This document shows, one piece after another, positions 26,019 to 35,041 of a stretch of 64,000 bases of DNA. The notes under the pieces were generated by a model that searched no databases, was not told the DNA's origin, and was given only the letters and a program-made list of their open reading frames with translations. This DNA comes from Christensenellaceae bacterium Phil1 (lineage in GTDB: Bacteria; Bacillota; Clostridia; Christensenellales; CAG-138). The stretch is taken from positions 2,273-66,272 of the forward strand of contig MSGS01000031.1 of NCBI GenBank assembly GCA_001940855.1, written 5' to 3'. Within the stretch, counting starts at the first letter, position 1, and each line of letters begins with the position of its first letter. The position numbers and the translations under genes are program-made.

Positions 26019-26819
26019 TTAATTCCTTCCTGCGGCTTTATATACCTGTGCCTGATGCTCAACGTCCGGCAGCGATGCAACGTGGGAAGTGGAGGATGAG
26101 AAGTATAAACAGGCATGGCCGTCCATATCGTTTGCCGCAACCGTGTCCTCGCCGTGCGGCTGGCCCTGAAGCGAAGCCGCAACGCTGTTTGCGCCTATTG
26201 TAACTATAACCGGCCGCTTTGAATAATTGAATTCGCCGCCGAATGCTTCAAGGTAAATCGCCGTATCTTCCGCCGTGCGGCATTCAACCTCCGCATGGCC
26301 TTCGCCGCCGGTGTATACCATCATAAATGTAACGCCTGTGTTGTAGTCCGTTATGGTATAGCCCGAACCCGCGACCAGCAGGTCTTTCACTGCGCTCCAT
26401 TCCATCAGCTCGCCCGTAAGCGTGGCTTGTCCGCTTAGCTGCTTGCCTATGGGTATCTTTGCGGCTATATCTGCACGCTGCACCCTGTGCGAAAACAGCA
26501 GCCCCATTGACTGCGCGCCCACAGTGCCGTCGCTCATGATAGGCTGACCTTGGCTGTCAACCTGCTTTTGCTGAAAGCGCTTTGTGGCTTCAACGGTCAT
26601 GTTCTGGAAGCTGCCGGTGGGCTTATAGTTAAAATAGCCAAGCTCTCTTAGCCTCAACTGTATGCGTACCACCGTTTCGCCCGTTATGCCGTAGCTTATC
26701 AGTTCGCCGGAATAAGCGTCTGTCTGCTCAGGCGAAGGGGAGGGCGTTGGGTCCGCATACGCCACGGTGCTTATAAAGGCCATGCTCAATATCAATATTG
26801 TACAAATCAGCTTTTTCAT
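26019..26819 (-). CDS. Exported peptidoglycan-binding protein with unrecognised C-terminal domain
   Basis: The 266-residue protein has a signal peptide (MKKLICTILILSMAFISTVAYA), a short Pro/Ser linker and a PGRP/PG_binding_1 domain (GETVVRIQLRLRELGYFNYKPTG through FQQKQ). About 120 C-terminal residues have no family I can name. That C-terminal part contains GGEGHAEVECRT, YSKRPVIVTIG, VAASLQGQPHG and DMDGHACLYF, and it aligns by eye with the end of the SH3/peptidoglycan-binding protein at 31094. ATG 26819 places the signal peptide at the start; its ribosome site is weak. It lies 51 bases after yunB on the same strand, so spore expression is possible. Confidence 0.8.
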   Translation of the reverse strand: MKKLICTILILSMAFISTVAYADPTPSPSPEQTDAYSGELISYGITGETVVRIQLRLRELGYFNYKPTGSFQNMTVEATKRFQQKQVDSQGQPIMSDGTVGAQSMGLLFSHRVQRADIAAKIPIGKQLSGQATLTGELMEWSAVKDLLVAGSGYTITDYNTGVTFMMVYTGGEGHAEVECRTAEDTAIYLEAFGGEFNYSKRPVIVTIGANSVAASLQGQPHGEDTVAANDMDGHACLYFSSSTSHVASLPDVEHQAQVYKAAGRN

Positions 26820-26870
26820 ACCATGATTATAGCACAAAAGCAGGAATAAACGCTATGTATAAAATGTAAA

Positions 26871-27554
26871 TTAGGGAAGATCCGTCGGAATAAGGTTCAG
26901 CATATCCTCTTCGCTTGCCACGTTCGTGTAAACCTGCGGCACTTCGCCCGCAATTATGTTTTCGGCTATAGCGGCTTCCGTGCTTACGCGGATAAGCTCA
27001 TATATGCCGGGCATAACAAGCTGGATGCTCGCCGTGAGCTTTATATTTACACGGTAGAGCGTTTGGTTTATGCCGGAGGAGGTGAATTCCGATGAAAACT
27101 GGCTCTGCACGCTGCCGGCGGGCGTGTGTGAAACATGAATGGCCGGCCCCTTGCCGGAAAGGAATGAAATTCCCGTTATCGTGCCGAGCGGTATGGCTAT
27201 GCCTTGCTCGCCAAGGGCGGCTATGCGCTGCTGCGCCGCTTCCGCACATTGTGCACTCAAAAGGTTCATTTGCCGCGGATCGGCCTGCACCATATATACC
27301 TTGCTGCCGTTTTCACGTATGTGCAGAAGTTCGGTATAGTTCTCGTCCTGCTGCATGGTGTCCAATATTGCGTCGTTCATGGCCTTTGCCGCAACGGAGC
27401 GTATTCTTGCCGTGGCAAGGGCGGTCATTGCGCTGCGCATGTTTGAACCGAGCCATGTGAACAGGGCACCTATCAATATCGCGGCCGCGCCTATGCAGAT
27501 GAGCATGCGCCTTAACGCGCGGTGGTTTTTCCTTAATGCAGGTGTGGTTTCCAT
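26871..27554 (-). CDS. yunB: Sporulation protein YunB-like
   Basis: The 227-residue protein has one N-terminal transmembrane helix (LICIGAAAILIGALFTWLG) and an outside domain with ARIRSVAAKAMNDAILD and IAIPLGTITGISFLSGKGP. Near the end are YRVNIKLTASIQLVMPG and VSTEAAIAENIIAGEVPQVY. This is the YunB family (similar length in Bacillus subtilis), mother-cell-expressed and needed for efficient spore formation by an unknown mechanism. It is followed on the same strand by the exported peptidoglycan-binding gene. Two possible SigE-like boxes lie 50-80 bases upstream but fit weakly. Confidence 0.85.
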   Translation of the reverse strand: METTPALRKNHRALRRMLICIGAAAILIGALFTWLGSNMRSAMTALATARIRSVAAKAMNDAILDTMQQDENYTELLHIRENGSKVYMVQADPRQMNLLSAQCAEAAQQRIAALGEQGIAIPLGTITGISFLSGKGPAIHVSHTPAGSVQSQFSSEFTSSGINQTLYRVNIKLTASIQLVMPGIYELIRVSTEAAIAENIIAGEVPQVYTNVASEEDMLNLIPTDLP

Positions 27555-27605
27555 GACAACTGCATACCCTCCTTTTAATTCAAATTATGGCTGCCGTGTT
27601 AATTC

Positions 27606-27632
27606 AGCATATGCACGCGCCCCTAAGTATTG
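27606..27632 (-). promoter_or_regulatory. Weak SigE-like promoter before yunB
   Basis: On the minus strand CATATGCT resembles the SigE -10 (CATAYAMT). An AATACTT stretch lies about 14 bases further upstream, where the -35 would be. The -35 fit is poor; the call is suggested mainly by the sporulation gene downstream. Confidence 0.25.
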
Positions 27633-27697
27633 AGCCTAAGAAGCAAAAATGATATAATAAAAAAACTAATATAGGAAAATAGGCGGATTGTATATAG

Positions 27698-30490
27698 ATG
27701 AAGGAAAAGCTAAAAGAGGTATTCGGCAATATCCGTTCCCGCGTAACAAGCGCATTCATGCATTCGGCGAGCGCGCGCGGCGGGGAGCGAGAGGTTGAAG
27801 AACTGTTCGTTGAGCGCAAGGGGAGCAGACCTTTTGTGTTGAGCGTGTTTTTCACAACGTGCAAATTCATGCTGATAGGCGTGCTGCTTTTGGGCTGCGC
27901 GGGGCTTGGATTGGTGCTTGGCGTTGCCAAGGCTTATATAGACACAACGCCTGAACTTGACGTGTCCCTGCTTACAAAGAGCGACAGAACATCGTATATA
28001 TATGACATGAACGGCAAACTGATCTCCACGTTCGCGGGCTATGAATACCGCGACTGGGTGGATATAGAAGCCGTGCCCGATATGCTTAAAAACGCCGTTA
28101 TAGCCATTGAGGACGTAAGGTTTTACAGGCACGGCGGCGTGGACTATAAGCGGCTGTTTGCGGCTGTAGTGGGGTCGCTCAGTGCATCGAGCGATGCGGG
28201 CGGAAGCACGCTTACCCAGCAGTTGGTCAAAAATAAGCTCCTCACAAGCGAAGTCAGCTACCGAAGGAAGATACAGGAAGCCTACCTTGCACTCCAGGTG
28301 GAGAATGCAATGGACAAGGATGAAATCCTTGAAGCGTACTTGAACGACGTATACCTTGGCCAATCCAATTACGGTATGAAGGCTGCGGCGAAGGATTATT
28401 TCGGCAAAGAGCTTTCCGAGCTGAGCATACGCGAATGCGCAATGCTTGCCGGCATGATAAAAGCGCCCAATAGTTACGACCCCAGGCGCAACACATATTC
28501 GCGGACGTATACTTCTGGCGATAAGGCCGGGCAGAACAAGATGGATATTACCAATTCGCGCACGGATACGGTGATAAAGCGCATGTATCAGGCGGGCTTC
28601 ATAACATACGACCAAATGCAGACCGCGCTGAACGACAAGGTGTATATTGTTGAAAAGCGGCAGAGCAATAAGGTGGATGATATGCTCTACTTTGTTGAAT
28701 ACGCCATAAGGGATATTGAGGATTATCTGCTGGAGGAACGCGGGCTGCTCGATACGTCCGCAAACCGCTCCGCGATAGAAAGCGAATTGAGTCGCGGCGG
28801 ATACTCGATTTATCTTACGGTGGATACCGAAATGCAGCACATTGTGCAGAACACGCTTGCCACATGGGAAGATTACCCGGCCGTGAGCGGCGCAGCGGGC
28901 GAAGATAAGATTCCGCAGTCAGCTGCCGTTGTGATAGATCAAAAGACGGGCGAACTGAGGGCGATAGTCGGCGGCCGCGAAGCGCCGGAAGTCCGTAAAG
29001 GGTGGAACAGGGCGTATCAAAGCGCAACGGAAGTAGGCTCAAGCATAAAGCCGCTCAGCGTATATGGCCCGGCGCTTGATTTGGGACTGTCTCCGGCGTC
29101 CGCCGTTGTGAATATTCCCGACCCGATAGTCGGCTGGGATACGGAAACGGGCTATCCCGCGATAGGTTCTGAAAAATACGAAGGCATAATCACGCTGCGC
29201 CGCGGCGTGGTGTCCTCGCTCAATGTGGCGGCGGCAAGAACGCTGCTTGAGGATGTGTCATTGCAAACGGGCGCGGATTATCTTGCCAGGCTTGGCGTTG
29301 ATCCGTCCCGCATAAAGACAACGGGCAGCGGCCTTGCGCTGGGTGCAATGGGCATAACGCCGATAGAGATGGCGGGCGCTTATGCCGCAATAGCCAACGA
29401 GGGCAAATATATAAAGCCGGTGTCCTTCAGCCGCGTTGTGGACCAAAACGGCAAGGTGATACTGGATTCATCAAAGCTTAGGACGGAGCAGCAGGTGTTT
29501 AAGCCCACTACCGCTTATATGCTGGTGGATATACTGCACGAAGCCGTTGAAAGCGGCACGGGTACCGCGGCGAAGATAAAGGGCATGACCGTTGCCGGAA
29601 AGACCGGCACCAATTCGGACTACGGCAGCGCGTATTTTGCCGGAATGACCGGATATTATACCGCAGTTGTATGGGTAGGGCCGGATAAGTATGAATATAA
29701 GCTGCCAAAAGGCTCCACGGGCGGCAAGGTTGCGGCGCCAATATGGCAGGCGTTTATGAAGGAGATACTCAACGGGCTGCCCGATAAGCAGATAATCGAT
29801 GCATCGCCCGTTGAACTGGGGCTTGTGCAGCGGACGGTATGCTCGCTCAGCGGAAAGCTTGCCACGGAAGCCTGCGCGTTTGATGCATCGGGCCATGTGC
29901 CGGTGACGGACTGGTTTGCGAGCGACAGCGTGCCTGTTGAATCCTGCGATATGCATGCGCTTGCGGGCATATGCTCCGCGTCCGGTCAGGCTGCAGGCCC
30001 TTACTGCCCGGCAGACGGAATACAGTATCAAAGCGTTGCCATCATTTCATCAACCTCGCGGTACAAGAAATATGACCCGCTGATACTTATAAAATACCTG
30101 CCGAACCTTGTGTATAGCGATGTTCCCGCGGCGGAATACGGAATGTATACCGCGGGCGGCATGTGCAGCGTGCATTACTCAAGCTGGAGCGGCGGGCTTT
30201 TCGGCGGCTATGCCGAAACAGATGCCAAGAACCTTATAGCCACCGTGCGGGATTACCTTGCAAAGGTGCAGAATTTGCCGGATACGGACAGGGCAACGCT
30301 CGAAAGCGGCATAGAGCAGCTTGAAAGCTACCTTGCATCTTCCGGCGGGTACGGGTTTATACAAAGCTATTATGATAGGCTTAAATACAATTACAGCGTT
30401 ATCAGTTCGGATTATCCGCCGCCGGCAAACGTCACCGTTGGCGGGAATACCGGCAGCATGAGCGGCGGCTGGGGAGGACCGGATGACTGA
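27698..30490 (+). CDS. Class A penicillin-binding protein (PBP1A-like)
   Basis: The 930-residue bifunctional enzyme has a cytoplasmic tail, a transmembrane helix near residues 55-80 and a glycosyltransferase domain with catalytic Glu138 (AIEDVRFYRHGGVD) and GGSTLTQQLVKN. A transpeptidase domain follows with nucleophile Ser448 and Lys451 in GSSIKP, and the KTGT box at 635-638. A long C-terminal extension (about residues 700-930) holds several cysteines and ends in a Gly-rich tail. It polymerises and cross-links peptidoglycan at the cell surface. ATG 27698 follows a short A+T-rich promoter-like region. Its end overlaps the glycosylase gene by eight bases, so the genes are probably co-transcribed. 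Confidence 0.95.
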   Translation: MKEKLKEVFGNIRSRVTSAFMHSASARGGEREVEELFVERKGSRPFVLSVFFTTCKFMLIGVLLLGCAGLGLVLGVAKAYIDTTPELDVSLLTKSDRTSYIYDMNGKLISTFAGYEYRDWVDIEAVPDMLKNAVIAIEDVRFYRHGGVDYKRLFAAVVGSLSASSDAGGSTLTQQLVKNKLLTSEVSYRRKIQEAYLALQVENAMDKDEILEAYLNDVYLGQSNYGMKAAAKDYFGKELSELSIRECAMLAGMIKAPNSYDPRRNTYSRTYTSGDKAGQNKMDITNSRTDTVIKRMYQAGFITYDQMQTALNDKVYIVEKRQSNKVDDMLYFVEYAIRDIEDYLLEERGLLDTSANRSAIESELSRGGYSIYLTVDTEMQHIVQNTLATWEDYPAVSGAAGEDKIPQSAAVVIDQKTGELRAIVGGREAPEVRKGWNRAYQSATEVGSSIKPLSVYGPALDLGLSPASAVVNIPDPIVGWDTETGYPAIGSEKYEGIITLRRGVVSSLNVAAARTLLEDVSLQTGADYLARLGVDPSRIKTTGSGLALGAMGITPIEMAGAYAAIANEGKYIKPVSFSRVVDQNGKVILDSSKLRTEQQVFKPTTAYMLVDILHEAVESGTGTAAKIKGMTVAGKTGTNSDYGSAYFAGMTGYYTAVVWVGPDKYEYKLPKGSTGGKVAAPIWQAFMKEILNGLPDKQIIDASPVELGLVQRTVCSLSGKLATEACAFDASGHVPVTDWFASDSVPVESCDMHALAGICSASGQAAGPYCPADGIQYQSVAIISSTSRYKKYDPLILIKYLPNLVYSDVPAAEYGMYTAGGMCSVHYSSWSGGLFGGYAETDAKNLIATVRDYLAKVQNLPDTDRATLESGIEQLESYLASSGGYGFIQSYYDRLKYNYSVISSDYPPPANVTVGGNTGSMSGGWGGPDD

Positions 30491-31097
30491 CGCGCTTCGT
30501 TTACTTTATGATGCCGAACGGGCAAGGCTTTCGGGGCTAAGTACGCAGAACAATGGGGACTATCTGAACCCGGTGTTCGGCGAAGGGCCGCTTACGCCGC
30601 ATTTGATGTTGATCGGCGAAGCGCCCGGGCGGGAGGAAGCTGCGGCTGGGCATCCGTTCGTTGGAAAGGCGGGCAGGCAGCTTAACGAGTTGCTTGAGCT
30701 TGCGGGCATAGCGCGCGGCGACGTGTTCGTGACAAACGCGGTGAAATTCCGCCCGATAAAGCACGGTGCGCGCAGCGTGGCTAATCGCACGCCTACGGCA
30801 AAAGAACTTGCTTCGGGAGAAGAACTGCTGAAAAGCGAAATTATTGCGGTGCGTCCGCGTGTTATAGCCACGCTTGGCAACAGTCCCCTTGCATCCATGG
30901 CAAGGATAAGCGGCGTAGCGGCGCCAAAGATAGGAGAGGCGCACGGCCAGGCTATGAACGTAAACATAGGCGGCAATAATATACGTCTGTTCCCGTTGTA
31001 TCATCCGGCAAGCGGCATATATAATAGGGAACTTGTTGAAACAATGCGGCAGGACATAGTAAAGCTTGGGCAATACATAAAGGAGGGCATGGCATGA
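30483..31097 (+). CDS. Uracil-DNA glycosylase family protein without Fe-S cysteines
   Basis: The 204-residue protein has family-4-like UDG motifs: LIGEAPGREEAAAGHPFVGKAGRQL (uracil-binding and water-activating region), FVTNAVKFRP, VIATLGNSPL and the C-terminal YHPAS. Such enzymes remove uracil from DNA. Family 4 enzymes normally hold a [4Fe-4S] cluster through four cysteines, including KCRP; here that Cys is Phe and the whole protein has no cysteine, so it is a cluster-free variant. It overlaps the PBP gene by eight bases and the following gene by four, an operon arrangement unrelated to its enzymatic role. Confidence 0.85.
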   Translation: MTDALRLLYDAERARLSGLSTQNNGDYLNPVFGEGPLTPHLMLIGEAPGREEAAAGHPFVGKAGRQLNELLELAGIARGDVFVTNAVKFRPIKHGARSVANRTPTAKELASGEELLKSEIIAVRPRVIATLGNSPLASMARISGVAAPKIGEAHGQAMNVNIGGNNIRLFPLYHPASGIYNRELVETMRQDIVKLGQYIKEGMA

Positions 31098-32251
31098 AGC
31101 GCATAATTGCATGGCTTGTGCTTGCGGCGCTGGTGATAGGCATACCGGGCGCGGTAATAAACACCGGCGGCACGGCACGCGCGGAAGAAGTCGGCGAAAC
31201 GGGCCAAATAATGGCCGATGGCGTTAAGGTGAGAAAATCGCCCGATACAAAGAGCGACGCGCTGACGGAGCTGAACTGTGGCGAGGCAGTAACCGTGCTT
31301 GCGGAGGACGGCAATTGGTACCGAGTAAAATTCGGCGATGTGCTGGGCTATGTTCGCAAGGACTATGTGTTCACCAATTCCGCCGGCAGCCGCGGAGCGT
31401 ATGCCGTGAGCGATACGGCCGTGCTGATGGGCGCGCCGTCGCAAAATTCATATGTTGTTTGTTCCCTCGCCGCCGGGCAGGGGCTGAAGGTAAAGGCACT
31501 TATAGGCGAATGGTACTATGCCGTGGTGGATAGCCATGCGGGTTATATACACCGCACGGATGTGACAATATCATCGTCGGCCGTTGCGGGCATGGGAATG
31601 CTGAAGCAGGGCATGAAGGGCGAGGAGGTCATGAAGCTTCAGCGCGCGCTTTACGACCGCGGCTTTTTAACAAAGGATAATATAAGCGGAACGTTCACAT
31701 CCCAAACGCGCAAGGCGGTTATGGAATATCAGCAGGCGATGGGCCTTTCCGCAGACGGCATAGCCGGCAGCGCAACGCTTTCAACTGTGTATGACAGTTC
31801 AAATAAGCTTGAAAAAGCGAACGCCGACTTCTATAGGCTTAAAGGCACAGTGGTGCTGCTTGATTGGTTCAAGGGCGGCAACGAATGGCTGCATAAGGGC
31901 GCGCGCTTTACCGTTACGGACGTGCGCACGGGCAAAAGCTTCCGTGCCAAGCGCTTCGGCGGCTGGTACCATGCGGACAGCGAACCTATAACCAAATATG
32001 ACACATCCATTATAAAGAGCCTGGAGGGCTTCTCATGGAATCGCAGGCCGATATGGGTAACATATAACGGCAAAACGGTCGCCGCAAGCATGCACACCAT
32101 GCCGCACATGGCAAACCCAACCCCATCCAATGGCTTTGACGGGCATTTCTGCATCCATCTGTATCATTCCAAGGTGCATGCAAACAGCAAGGAATGCCCG
32201 CGGCATCAGCGCTGCGTTCAGGAAGCATACAGCGCGGGCAAAAAACACTAA
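31094..32251 (+). CDS. Exported SH3 / peptidoglycan-binding protein with unrecognised C-terminal domain
   Basis: The 385-residue protein has a signal peptide (IIAWLVLAALVIGIPGAVINTGGTARA), two bacterial SH3 domains (about residues 35-160; MADGVKVRKSPDTKSDALTEL and YRVKFGDVLGYVRKDYV) and a PG_binding_1 domain (LKQGMKGEEVMKLQRALYDRGFL). A 135-residue C-terminal domain follows with FGGWYHADSEP, WNRRPIWVTYNGKTVAASM, DGHFCIHLYHSK and HQRCVQEAY. That last part matches the C-terminal half of the 26019-26819 protein. It may act on cell wall or cortex; DGHFCIH recalls the HGCIR active site of L,D-transpeptidases but differs at key positions. Its start overlaps the glycosylase stop by four bases. Confidence 0.8.
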   Translation: MKRIIAWLVLAALVIGIPGAVINTGGTARAEEVGETGQIMADGVKVRKSPDTKSDALTELNCGEAVTVLAEDGNWYRVKFGDVLGYVRKDYVFTNSAGSRGAYAVSDTAVLMGAPSQNSYVVCSLAAGQGLKVKALIGEWYYAVVDSHAGYIHRTDVTISSSAVAGMGMLKQGMKGEEVMKLQRALYDRGFLTKDNISGTFTSQTRKAVMEYQQAMGLSADGIAGSATLSTVYDSSNKLEKANADFYRLKGTVVLLDWFKGGNEWLHKGARFTVTDVRTGKSFRAKRFGGWYHADSEPITKYDTSIIKSLEGFSWNRRPIWVTYNGKTVAASMHTMPHMANPTPSNGFDGHFCIHLYHSKVHANSKECPRHQRCVQEAYSAGKKH

Positions 32252-32336
32252 CTGAATATAAAAACGGTATCATTACGTCTCTTTTTGCCAATACTTGCTT
32301 ATATAGCTTGTATGGATAAAGGGAGGCGTATTTTTA

Positions 32337-33932
32337 TTGAATATAATAAAGCGCATATTCAGCTTCGGCAGGAGCTACGATGAATTTGAACTGCTTGAGA
32401 CCGAAGGCGGGCAGCCTGGTTTTTTCGGCAGCACAGGAAGGGCGCATAAGGACGCAGCGGGAGCGATAGAAAACGCGAACGACACGATAAACTGCGACGT
32501 ATCCGCCAACGAAGAACGGCTCAAAACGGAGATGCACGCGGAGATAAATCCGGATATGGTAATGCGGCGCTTTTTACTTTGCGGGCAGATAGAGGCGCTT
32601 GCTGTGTTCATAAACGGCATGAGCGACCAAAGCTTAGTGAGCGATTTTATACTGCGGCAGGGAATACCCGAAAGGGAATTGCCTAATGATGCGCCGCTTG
32701 TTGAATACGTTGCAAATAATGTGTTCGCCATGGCGGAAGTGAAGCAGGAAACAAGCTGGAACACAATAAAAACAGCCATAATGGATGGCTGTACTGCCGT
32801 GTTTATTCAGGGGAAGACGACAGCGCTTACTATGGACACTCGCAGCTATGAGCACCGCAGCATACAGGAGCCCAGCAATGAAAAGGTCGTGAAAGGCTCG
32901 CAGGAGGGGTTTGTAGAAAACCTGAGGACGAACATAACGCTTATCCGCCGCCGCGTACGCACAGATGATCTGGTGGTGGAACTGCGTACATACGGCAAGG
33001 AGGGCAGCTCCCGCGCGGCAATAATGTACCGCGAAGGGATAGCGAATGAATCGCTGGTGAATGAAATTAAGCGCCGCCTTGCAAACGTGAATGCCATGTA
33101 TGTTTTTAACGCGGGCACGCTTGAGCAGCTTACCGAGCGCAACACTTATTCCGTTTTTCCGCAGCTGCTTGCGACGGAACGGCCGGACAGGACGGCGGCA
33201 ATGCTGATGGAAGGGCATGTGGCAGTTATAGTTGAAGGCAGTCCGACGGCGAATGTTATGCCGGCAACGCTTTTTACCCTTATGGCTACGGGGGAGGACA
33301 GCACAATGCGCGTTGTGCAGGGCAGCGTTATAAGAATGGTGCGCTACATAGGAGCGGCAATCTCGATATTGCTGCCGGGATACTTTCTTGCGCTTGCGCT
33401 GCATCATCAGTCGTTGCTGTCGTCGGAGGTGCTTACGACGGTTGTAGCATCGCGCAAGATGGTGTTTGCGCCGATCGGCATGGAGATGCTGTTTCTGCTG
33501 CTTGTATTCCAGCTTGTGCGCGAAGCAGGGATGCGCGTGCCGGGGTCTATCGGTCAGGCGATAGGCATAATAGGCGGGCTAATATTAGGGCAGGCCGCTG
33601 TAACGGCAAACCTTGCAAGCTCCGTAATGCTTATAATTGTTGCGCTGACGGGGCTTGGCAATTTCTGCATTCCGGATTATTCAACCCAGCTTTCTGCATC
33701 GGTGCTGCGGGTGATATTGGTGATAGCATCGTGGCTGGCGGGGCTTATGGGGCTGTTCTGCGGGGCATTTGTGATAGTTGCATGGATGGCGTCCCTCAAA
33801 TCATTTGGCGTGCCGTTCCTTGCGCCGCATTCACCGAAGGCAAATTCGAAGCGGCCAATGATACTGCGCGGGCCGATAGATAACATGAGCCGGCATAAGG
33901 ACATACTCAATACTGAGGAGGACGGCAGATGA
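32337..33932 (+). CDS. Spore germinant receptor subunit A (GerAA/GerKA family)
   Basis: The 531-residue protein matches GerA-type A subunits: an N-terminal domain (about residues 1-280) with CGQIEALAVFINGMSD and VFIQGKTTALTMDTRSYEHRSIQEPSNE. A membrane domain of about five to six helices follows (MVRYIGAAISILLPGYFLALALHH), with a hydrophilic C-terminal tail. A subunits form the nutrient-sensing part of the receptor in the spore inner membrane. TTG 32337 has GGGAGG about nine bases upstream. It is the first gene of an A-B-C operon and overlaps the B gene by four bases. Specific germinant not predictable. Confidence 0.95.
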   Translation: MNIIKRIFSFGRSYDEFELLETEGGQPGFFGSTGRAHKDAAGAIENANDTINCDVSANEERLKTEMHAEINPDMVMRRFLLCGQIEALAVFINGMSDQSLVSDFILRQGIPERELPNDAPLVEYVANNVFAMAEVKQETSWNTIKTAIMDGCTAVFIQGKTTALTMDTRSYEHRSIQEPSNEKVVKGSQEGFVENLRTNITLIRRRVRTDDLVVELRTYGKEGSSRAAIMYREGIANESLVNEIKRRLANVNAMYVFNAGTLEQLTERNTYSVFPQLLATERPDRTAAMLMEGHVAVIVEGSPTANVMPATLFTLMATGEDSTMRVVQGSVIRMVRYIGAAISILLPGYFLALALHHQSLLSSEVLTTVVASRKMVFAPIGMEMLFLLLVFQLVREAGMRVPGSIGQAIGIIGGLILGQAAVTANLASSVMLIIVALTGLGNFCIPDYSTQLSASVLRVILVIASWLAGLMGLFCGAFVIVAWMASLKSFGVPFLAPHSPKANSKRPMILRGPIDNMSRHKDILNTEEDGR

Positions 33933-35041
33933 GGCTGAACGAAGGCAAAATAGGCTTGCAGGAAAGCGCGAGCATTGCGGCGGTGGCTATCACGGCATGC
34001 AGTGTTTTTCTGCTGGATTCCGAAAAGGCGTATTCCCGCGGGGATGCAACGTTCATATCACTGCCGGTGAGCATAGCGGTAAGCTTAGCAATGTTTATGC
34101 TGATGTGGTGCGCAATGCGCCGTACAGGCGCGCGAAACCTGATCGAACTGTTTGATATGTGCGTAGGGAAGGCGATAGGCACCGTGCTGAGCATTGTTGC
34201 GGCGCTGATATTCATACTGTACGCATATAGGCTGATGGCAAGATTTTGCATATTGATACACGGGCGCGTGTTCGCCGCGGCGGAGTATGAAAGCGTTGCG
34301 CTTTGGATAGCCGTTCCGGTGGCGTATGCGGCCATAAAGGGGCTTGAATGCTTAAGCAGACTGGCTAAGATATTCGGCGTGCTGATCGGTGCGCTTGTGC
34401 TGATTAGCCTTATAATAATGATATCAGCCTATGATGTGAGCCGCCTTGCGCCGTTTCCGGGGGACTTGGGCAAGCTTGGCATGGATACGATTTCGCGTTC
34501 TGCGGATTCTGTTGCGGCATTTCTCGGGCTGATATGCGTAGCGGGCGCGCTTCAGGGCGGGCGCAATGTAAAAAAGAGTGCGCTCATTGGCAGCGGAGTA
34601 GCCATAGCATTTGTGTTCATGATACAATTCGCGCTTGGTGCAACATTTACATATACAGACCTATCCCAAATGGCAATGCCCATATATCTCATGAAAATGG
34701 TAGTCATGCGCGAAAGCTATCTTTTCAGGCTGGATCAGATGAACCTGTTCTTCTATATGATAGCAGCGCTTATAACGGCGGCGTTTTATGTATACTGTGC
34801 GGCGCTTATAATCACCCGCCGCACATTTGGGCAGGACATTCGCCCGGCGGTCGTTGGCGTGAGTGCGTTTATATTGGCCGCGCTAAGGGTTAATCACCGC
34901 TTTGAGGCAGGCATAATACAGCAGAGCATAGATTTTTTGTATGATTACGCATTTGTGGCCGGCGTGCCGTTTATACTGGCAGCGATAGCCGGATTGATAC
35001 GCTTTGGCAGGAAAGGCAGGGCATATGAAGCGGATAAGTAA
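33929..35041 (+). CDS. Spore germinant receptor subunit B (GerAB/GerKB family)
   Basis: The 370-residue protein is an APC-superfamily permease-like membrane protein with about ten helices. It starts MRLNEGKIGLQESASIAAVAI and has the B-subunit layout (LIELFDMCVGKAIGTVLS, VALWIAVPVAYAAIKGLECLSRLAKI). B subunits bind the germinant amino acid or sugar and may form the signalling channel. It overlaps the A gene by four bases and the C gene by 17 bases, a tight operon. Length is normal. Confidence 0.93.
   Translation: MRLNEGKIGLQESASIAAVAITACSVFLLDSEKAYSRGDATFISLPVSIAVSLAMFMLMWCAMRRTGARNLIELFDMCVGKAIGTVLSIVAALIFILYAYRLMARFCILIHGRVFAAAEYESVALWIAVPVAYAAIKGLECLSRLAKIFGVLIGALVLISLIIMISAYDVSRLAPFPGDLGKLGMDTISRSADSVAAFLGLICVAGALQGGRNVKKSALIGSGVAIAFVFMIQFALGATFTYTDLSQMAMPIYLMKMVVMRESYLFRLDQMNLFFYMIAALITAAFYVYCAALIITRRTFGQDIRPAVVGVSAFILAALRVNHRFEAGIIQQSIDFLYDYAFVAGVPFILAAIAGLIRFGRKGRAYEADK

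Noticed and set aside
32252-32336. SigG promoter before the gerA operon
   Set aside because: A GAATA box is followed by CATTA only about 12 bases later, too short a spacer for SigF/SigG promoters.
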